A stretch of 64,000 bases of DNA from Cristatella mucedo (lineage: Eukaryota > Bryozoa > Phylactolaemata > Cristatellidae): NCBI GenBank assembly GCA_009760855.2, contig WPIO01000093.1:1006001-1070000 (forward strand), written 5' to 3'. A program made the position numbers and the translations under genes. Below, piece by piece: positions 59,111 to 64,000 of this stretch. The notes beneath the pieces are model-generated. The model was not told the DNA's origin and searched no databases. It saw only the letters and a list, made by a program, of their open reading frames with translations. The number at the start of each line of letters is the position of its first letter. Positions within the stretch are counted from its first letter, which is position 1.

Positions 59111-60540
59111 ATGAATTTGGGTGTAGATAAGATGTTTCGCGAGACGGATTGCGAACTATCTCCGGCACCCACCAATAACATTCAGTTTTATGGGTATGCT
59201 CAAGCTGATGGAATGCACAAAACTGCAATCAATCGTGGAAAAAATATTGGATTTTTCGTAGAAGTCAAGTATTCGGATTACTTTTCACTGTCTGACGAGT
59301 ATCTCTTAGTTGAAGGAAGCATAAAGCTATGGACGGGTGCTTCAGCTCACTCACTCGGCTGCTACTCTAATACTACTGATGCTGGCTATCAAGAACCTGC
59401 TGATGGTGATGTTACATTGACTAGTAATGGAGCTGCTAGGCGTTTTGATTAAACGCGATTTATAATTTGAGGAGTTGACGTTAAATCGTGTAATAGCGGG
59501 TATATAGTATTCATAACTTGTGCAGTTTTAGGAACGCTGTTTTTTCATAACGATTACAACAGTGGTAGTGGGCTAACGTCCTGTTAAGAAAGGATGAAGG
59601 TTCAGCTGATGATGCAGCTTACTTTCTGGAAGCGGCTGTGGTAGCGAATGACACTAATCCTGCTGCATGCACTAATGCAGCTGTTAATAATGTTGGGTGG
59701 ATCGCGGGGAAACTAGCGCTAGGAACTCAAGTCCAAGGGATTATTCAGCGGAATTCTGCCTTTGGATAGGATCTTTGCATTCTGCGAAGACATAGATAAG
59801 ATCATTTCAAACATGAACACATTAAACTCATGCTAAAGAGAGGAGCGTTTGGAGATATGAATAAAGTTGCTTTTTGCAGCAGCTTCACCAGCTGTTTCAG
59901 CGGCAAATGCAACTAGTAGTGCTAGAATATTCCTTGACAAGCTTCATCTAATTTTTCCCTAAAGTCAAGCCTAGCATTTCAATACAACGATCTCGCATAG
60001 ATGAAACATGAGAATCAAATGGTAGAATTAAACTTACTTATAGTAATAGAAAGCACGAAATTCCACCTATAACAACACACATCCAAAAAACGTACAGACC
60101 TCACGTTCCAGCGCAAGATGAAAAAGTGAGGCGAAATCATCGCATTTCAAAAGATTATTAAGTACAATAGTTGTACTGTTAATAGCGCAGTATTTAACCA
60201 CGCTAACGTTGAGACCAATACTGTAAGATGCCTGTTAGCAACTTTTAGCAAGCTCAATTCGCCATGTTTTGCATGGATTTTACTCAGTTTAAAAAACAAT
60301 TCTTAGGAGTGAGCGAAATCGTAGCTGGTACTGGAATCGCTGTTCCTGACTATTTAGCGCTATACCCATTCCACGTTATCGATCTTACATTCAATAAGTG
60401 ATCCCTTAGGAATAATAATATCCTTGATGTAACCAATAAGTATAGGACTTTTCCAAATGCTGATTCATAAAAAGTTCATAAAACTGTGGTCTCTGGAACT
60501 GAACTCAATCTTATCGTTAGTGTTGATGTTTCACAGCATT
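59111..60540 (+). pseudogene. Major capsid-like protein remnant
   Basis: Ordered plus-strand pieces: 59111-59452 (with YFSLSDEYLLVEGSIKL then VTLTSNGAARRF), about 59586-59769 (Ala-rich, ending at a stop), a frame-shifted DRIFAFCEDIDKII piece near 59760-59800, and 60273-60540 (with AVPDYLALYPFHVIDL). Length, order and the strand-like hydrophobic alternation fit a double-jelly-roll-type capsid protein of Polinton-like elements, the main shell protein. Several stops and frameshifts. The family call relies on pattern memory and context, so moderate confidence. Confidence 0.45.
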
Positions 60541-61179
60541 AAAACCACCATGGTTTCAAGTTCCCATTGATTAATTTAAACTGTTTTATTATAAATGAAC
60601 GGAGCAAAGAAGGGACGAATGGTTTACGTTTATGACATTAAATATGGGTAGATACGAAGTATTTTTTTATTAAGTAATGATGTGGTCTTTAGAAATATAA
60701 AAGTATATGATGAAATGATTAAATAAATGATAAATAGAAAAGTTGAAAATATTAAAGCTATCAATCTTTAGAATTAAGAGCTCCATTACTTTTTGGAAAA
60801 ATAACTGAACCGACAGTTGCGAAGTTACTAGAAATGAAATTTAAAACTACTATAACTAAAGCTACTGATTGCTTTTCTAAAGATGAATACTATCCCTTTA
60901 GCCCTGACAGCATGATTTACACTGGAAATTATAAACATCTGGTTGAAATAAAATGTCTGTGGTCTAGAATCTTGACAGAAAATGAGATACTTCCACCTTA
61001 TGAAGCGCAATGCATTTCCAGGATTGTACGTGTTAGAAATGGATGAATTTTTTTCTGCGAATTCAAAATAAATATCCCAATTTGAGTTGCTTTAATAAAT
61101 CTAAAGAATAATGATGCTGGAAAGTTGGAATACTCACAGAAAATACATTGACATTCCAATCAGTAAATCTTTATTTTTG
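60541..61179 (+). other. AT-rich viral-element remnant, unrecognised
   Basis: Short frames only; the longest is 60834-61046, unrecognised. It ends at the LINE insertion. Confidence 0.35.
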
Positions 61180-62670
61180 TTATAATAATGTGTTTGATAT
61201 AGCGCCCTCAGAGAACTCAATTTCTTTAAAGGCATTTTACATTCGCGGCACAGGAAGCACGATCGAATGGTTAGTGGTATCATGCTCAATAAATAACAAG
61301 ATTAACATGGTTAGGGGCAACATGCACAGGGTCAGCCTGCAAGTTTGGTTAGTGGCAGCACACAACAGTGCCAGCACGTATGAGCTCATAAAGGACAAAT
61401 CACGTGGACCCACTAAATGCTGTCGTAAATAGATGCGTTTTTAGTTTCTTTATAAATGTGGACAAGATGCCTTGAAGCAAGTCGGGATTAAGTTCCAGGC
61501 TTTGGGAGCATACGAACTAAAGGCACGGTCTCCAAAGGATTTTATATTTGTTCAATGTATGGGTAGACAGATTCCGAAAAGCGGGTGGCACGAGGCTTAA
61601 CCTGGTGGCTAAGTAGATCTTATAGGTCGACTGCAGCAAAAGAAAAAAGAGACCTTAAGGTGAGTGACAGAATCTTGAAGTCTATGCGTTTCTTGACTGG
61701 AAGCCAGTGCAGGTCGGCGAGAAGTGGTGCAATTTGGTAACAGCCACGCTCATGTAAGACAAACCTAGTTGCAGAGTTTTGCACCAGCCTTAAGCACCTG
61801 AGTGCACAGGCCGGTAGGCCAGCACGTAGTGAGTTACAGAAGTCAAGACCAGAAGGTCATAAATACGTGGACCAACTTAGATGTGGCATCCCTGTCTAAA
61901 CAAGCCCAAAGTTTAGCAATCTTATGTAGCTGAAAGTTGGCAGATTTGACTGTGGAGCTGATGTGGTCGTTTAATGAAAAGTCACTTTGAAACAGGAAAC
62001 CTATTCTTCGTGCAGATTCAACGGGAGATATGCTGGCAGAGCCAATTTTGAGCGTCAGCCTTTCCAATTTCTGAATCACACTGGGTTTGCCCATAACTAG
62101 TAAGTTAGTTTTAGTTTTATCATCGTTTAGTTTTAGAAATATTGCTGCCATCTATGTGCGGATGTCATCAATATATGCAGCAAGTGAGTTGAGAGAATTT
62201 GAGGTGCTCGAAGGCTGGGAGGGATCAAAGCAAAGGTACAACTGAGCGTCATTCGCATAGAAGTGAAAGCCTAGATTGTGCTTGGCAATCACATCTGCGA
62301 GAGGGAGAGTATAAACCGTGCAAAGAACTGGACCAAGCACAGATCCCTTAGGTACCCCATATTTCAGAGGTTCCTCGGATGATGTCCATTCACATCAATA
62401 CTCTGGAGTCTCCCACTGAGATAAGACCTGAGTTATTGCAATGCAGTGCCATTTATGCCCAGGCGAGACAAGAGGCGCTCAAAAATGACGGTGATCGATA
62501 GTACCAAAAGCTTTCGAAAGATCGAGAAAACAAGCAGAGATACTCTACCTAAGTCTGCATTCCTAAGTAGGTCGTTATACACCTGATGCAATGCTGACTC
62601 TCTGGAGTGATTCCCTCTAAAACCAGGCTGGAACTTTCCAGTAATTTTTATATCTTCTCAAGGATGAGAG
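61180..62670 (-). mobile_element. Best-preserved LINE copy, ATT-tail family
   Basis: Minus-oriented, about 1.5 kb, 5' truncated. RT frames at 62340-62152 (LGPVLCTVYTLPLADVI, then an active-site box FYANDAQLY where the first catalytic Asp is Asn) and 62151-61843 (LKLNDDKTKTNLLVMGK, SLNDHISSTVKSANFQ). 3' UTR and tail reach 61180. A CR1/L2-like clade member by these signatures. Inserted between the capsid-like gene and the right fibre genes. Confidence 0.85.
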
Positions 62671-62899
62671 ACATTACAATTTTGAGTTTAGTTTATATCT
62701 GAACGCATTCAGGAATAAAAAAGGAAAATGATACTAAAATAATTTTTATGTGAAAAATCTGCATACGAGCAGCTCGAAAACCTGATAAAGGTAGATTCAA
62801 GAGATTAGTGCTACTAGTCACTGGCGTAGTCAATAAAGTTAAAGTTAAAATGCATAATATCGAATGTTCAGAAAATAAGACCATATAGCCAATGTCTGC

Positions 62900-63285
62900 G
62901 ACATGAGTTACACAGTTTGGATAATAGTGGTAATAATGTTGTCAATGTTAAGAATCCAGTCCATTGTGGAGATGTCTTGAATAAAAAACATGCGGATAAA
63001 AAGCCTTGCCAAGATTATCCATTATGACTACCGCATCTACGATCGATTGCTCAGGTAAAGGATCAACCAACATGCAACGGTGCTGCTGTTAATGCTAGCG
63101 ATTTGGTTGCGAAAATTCAACTGAGTGGTAAAGTTAATTTAGCTGGTGGTACGATGACTGAATATTCAAATATGGAAGAATTCATGATAAATTTTAGTAG
63201 TTGGAACTCGACTTCAAATGGTCAAACTGCTTTGGGTGTTAGCTTGTGTGCTACCTATTCAGGTATGAAATAAAATATAGTAGTG
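62900..63285 (+). pseudogene. Fibre-like protein remnant, right copy 1
   Basis: A shaft-like NNVVNVKNPVHCGDVLNKK motif near 62930-62990, then a stop and a shifted frame with a head-like Ser/Thr/Asn-rich part to about 63270. The arrangement parallels the next gene, suggesting tandem duplication. Confidence 0.5.
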
Positions 63286-63288
63286 GTA

Positions 63289-63645
63289 ATGTCTGTTCCA
63301 GTGGGATTTGACCTAAATGTGGATAATAATAATATAACCAATGTCATGAATCCTAATAATGCCGCTAATAAATCTTATGCGGATAGTGTTAATTGCAGAA
63401 GAGTTAGCAAAGAAGTAATGCTATTTTTACCTTGAACTACGCTACCGAGTGAAATACCATTCTCTAGTAGTTATACCTGGCCAACCATAGATAACCCTTC
63501 TTTAATAGTCTCTTCGCTACATGCAACTGGAACTAATAACTGCGTGCCTTTATCTCAAAACTTGAATATCACATTACTCTCTGGTAATGTTGCGATAGTT
63601 AATGTTTATGCAGGATGGCAATATCAAGCTGTATTTTGTTTCTAA
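63289..63645 (+). pseudogene. Fibre-like protein, right copy 2, one stop
   Basis: ATG at 63289 and a frame open to 63645 except for one in-frame TGA at 63433-63435. The shaft motif DLNVDNNNITNVMNPNNAA (near 63310) is followed by NKSYADSV, the same N-x-x-N-I..N-x-x-x-P pattern as in phage tail fibres; the C-terminal 70 codons look like a small beta-rich head. The least decayed gene of the element. Short for a fibre; the start could be truncated. Confidence 0.55.
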
Positions 63646-64000
63646 AATTCTAGTTGGTTTGAAATTTATTGGTAGCACTGGAAGCAAAATTTAAATCAAC
63701 CTATCATCTACATAGTTACGTGAATATAGTAAGTAAAATATTAGTAATGATATTTTACTAATCTTTTCGATATTCCTTTTAAATTTAATACTATTAAAGA
63801 TCATAATTATTGTTTTAACTATCTTGTAAAAGAGATCCGAACACTTGTTTTTTATGTAAGGAGTGCAGTCGCAGTTAGTAGAGAATACTTTTGTAGATTT
63901 GGAGTGTACGCATCCTCCAACCAATGAATGCATGCTTTCGCATTTTCTTATCGTAAAAAATATTAGAGGTGTTTTAGAGTAAGTCTTTCAAACTAATCCT
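63646..64000. other. AT-rich end of window, no gene seen
   Basis: No recognised gene. A minus-strand frame at 63933-63691 of 80 codons is Lys/Ile/Asn-rich and unrecognised. The end of the viral element was not found here. Confidence 0.35.

Larger units (their letters stand above)
46621..63720. mobile_element. Decayed Polinton/adintovirus-like endogenous viral element
   Basis: AT-rich region whose recognisable remnants together match the gene set of Polinton/Maverick elements or adintoviruses: type B DNA polymerase, adenain-like protease, capsid-like proteins, a phospholipase A2-like domain and fibre-like proteins. Every gene seen carries stops, frameshifts or deletions. LINEs (48.3-49.1, 61.2-62.7 kb) and SINEs (50.9, 54.9, 55.1 kb) have inserted into it, so it is old. 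No integrase, packaging ATPase or terminal inverted repeats were recognised, and the right boundary may lie beyond the window. It could be more than one element. Confidence 0.65.

Overview
This is eukaryotic, metazoan nuclear DNA. It has spliced genes with GT-AG introns, tRNA-derived SINEs, LINE fragments, long microsatellites and CpG-rich promoter-like islands. The composition (many SINEs and LINEs with ATT-repeat tails, plus a decayed Polinton/adintovirus-like element) suggests an invertebrate, perhaps marine, but nothing fixes the phylum.

Three conserved host genes can be reconstructed exon by exon. (1) Minus strand, 6072 to 1233: a phosducin-like protein (PDCL/PhLP1), seven coding exons, 301 codons. 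(2) Plus strand, 6422 to 14214: the spliceosomal cyclophilin PPIL1, four coding exons, 167 codons. PDCL and PPIL1 are divergent, with only about 350 bp between their start codons, so they probably share a promoter. (3) Minus strand, 32627 to 31091: an alpha-tubulin, 451 codons if an ATG-only first exon is added. The best candidate for that exon is 39690-39692, inside a large GC-rich island, which implies a 7-kb first intron. This alpha-tubulin is divergent: Lys40 is Ser, the N-terminus reads MREI instead of MREC, and the tail ends in Phe.

Between these genes the window is mainly repeats: two tRNA-derived SINE families (A and B), two LINE families with recognisable reverse-transcriptase pieces (one with ATT-repeat tails, one with ACATT tails), a candidate 1.1-kb DNA transposon, a palindromic MITE-like block, and AT, GA, CGG and GATCGN simple repeats. 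A roughly 177-bp degenerate tandem repeat occupies 44620-46620 and flips orientation near 46.13 kb.

From about 46.6 kb to the right end the DNA is AT-rich and holds a heavily decayed Polinton/Maverick- or adintovirus-like endogenous viral element. Recognisable remnants are a type B DNA polymerase, tail-fibre-like shaft proteins on both strands, a phospholipase A2-like domain, an adenain-like cysteine protease that has lost its expected catalytic His, and two capsid-like genes. LINEs and SINEs have inserted into it, and every viral gene seen is broken. No integrase, packaging ATPase or terminal inverted repeat was recognised.
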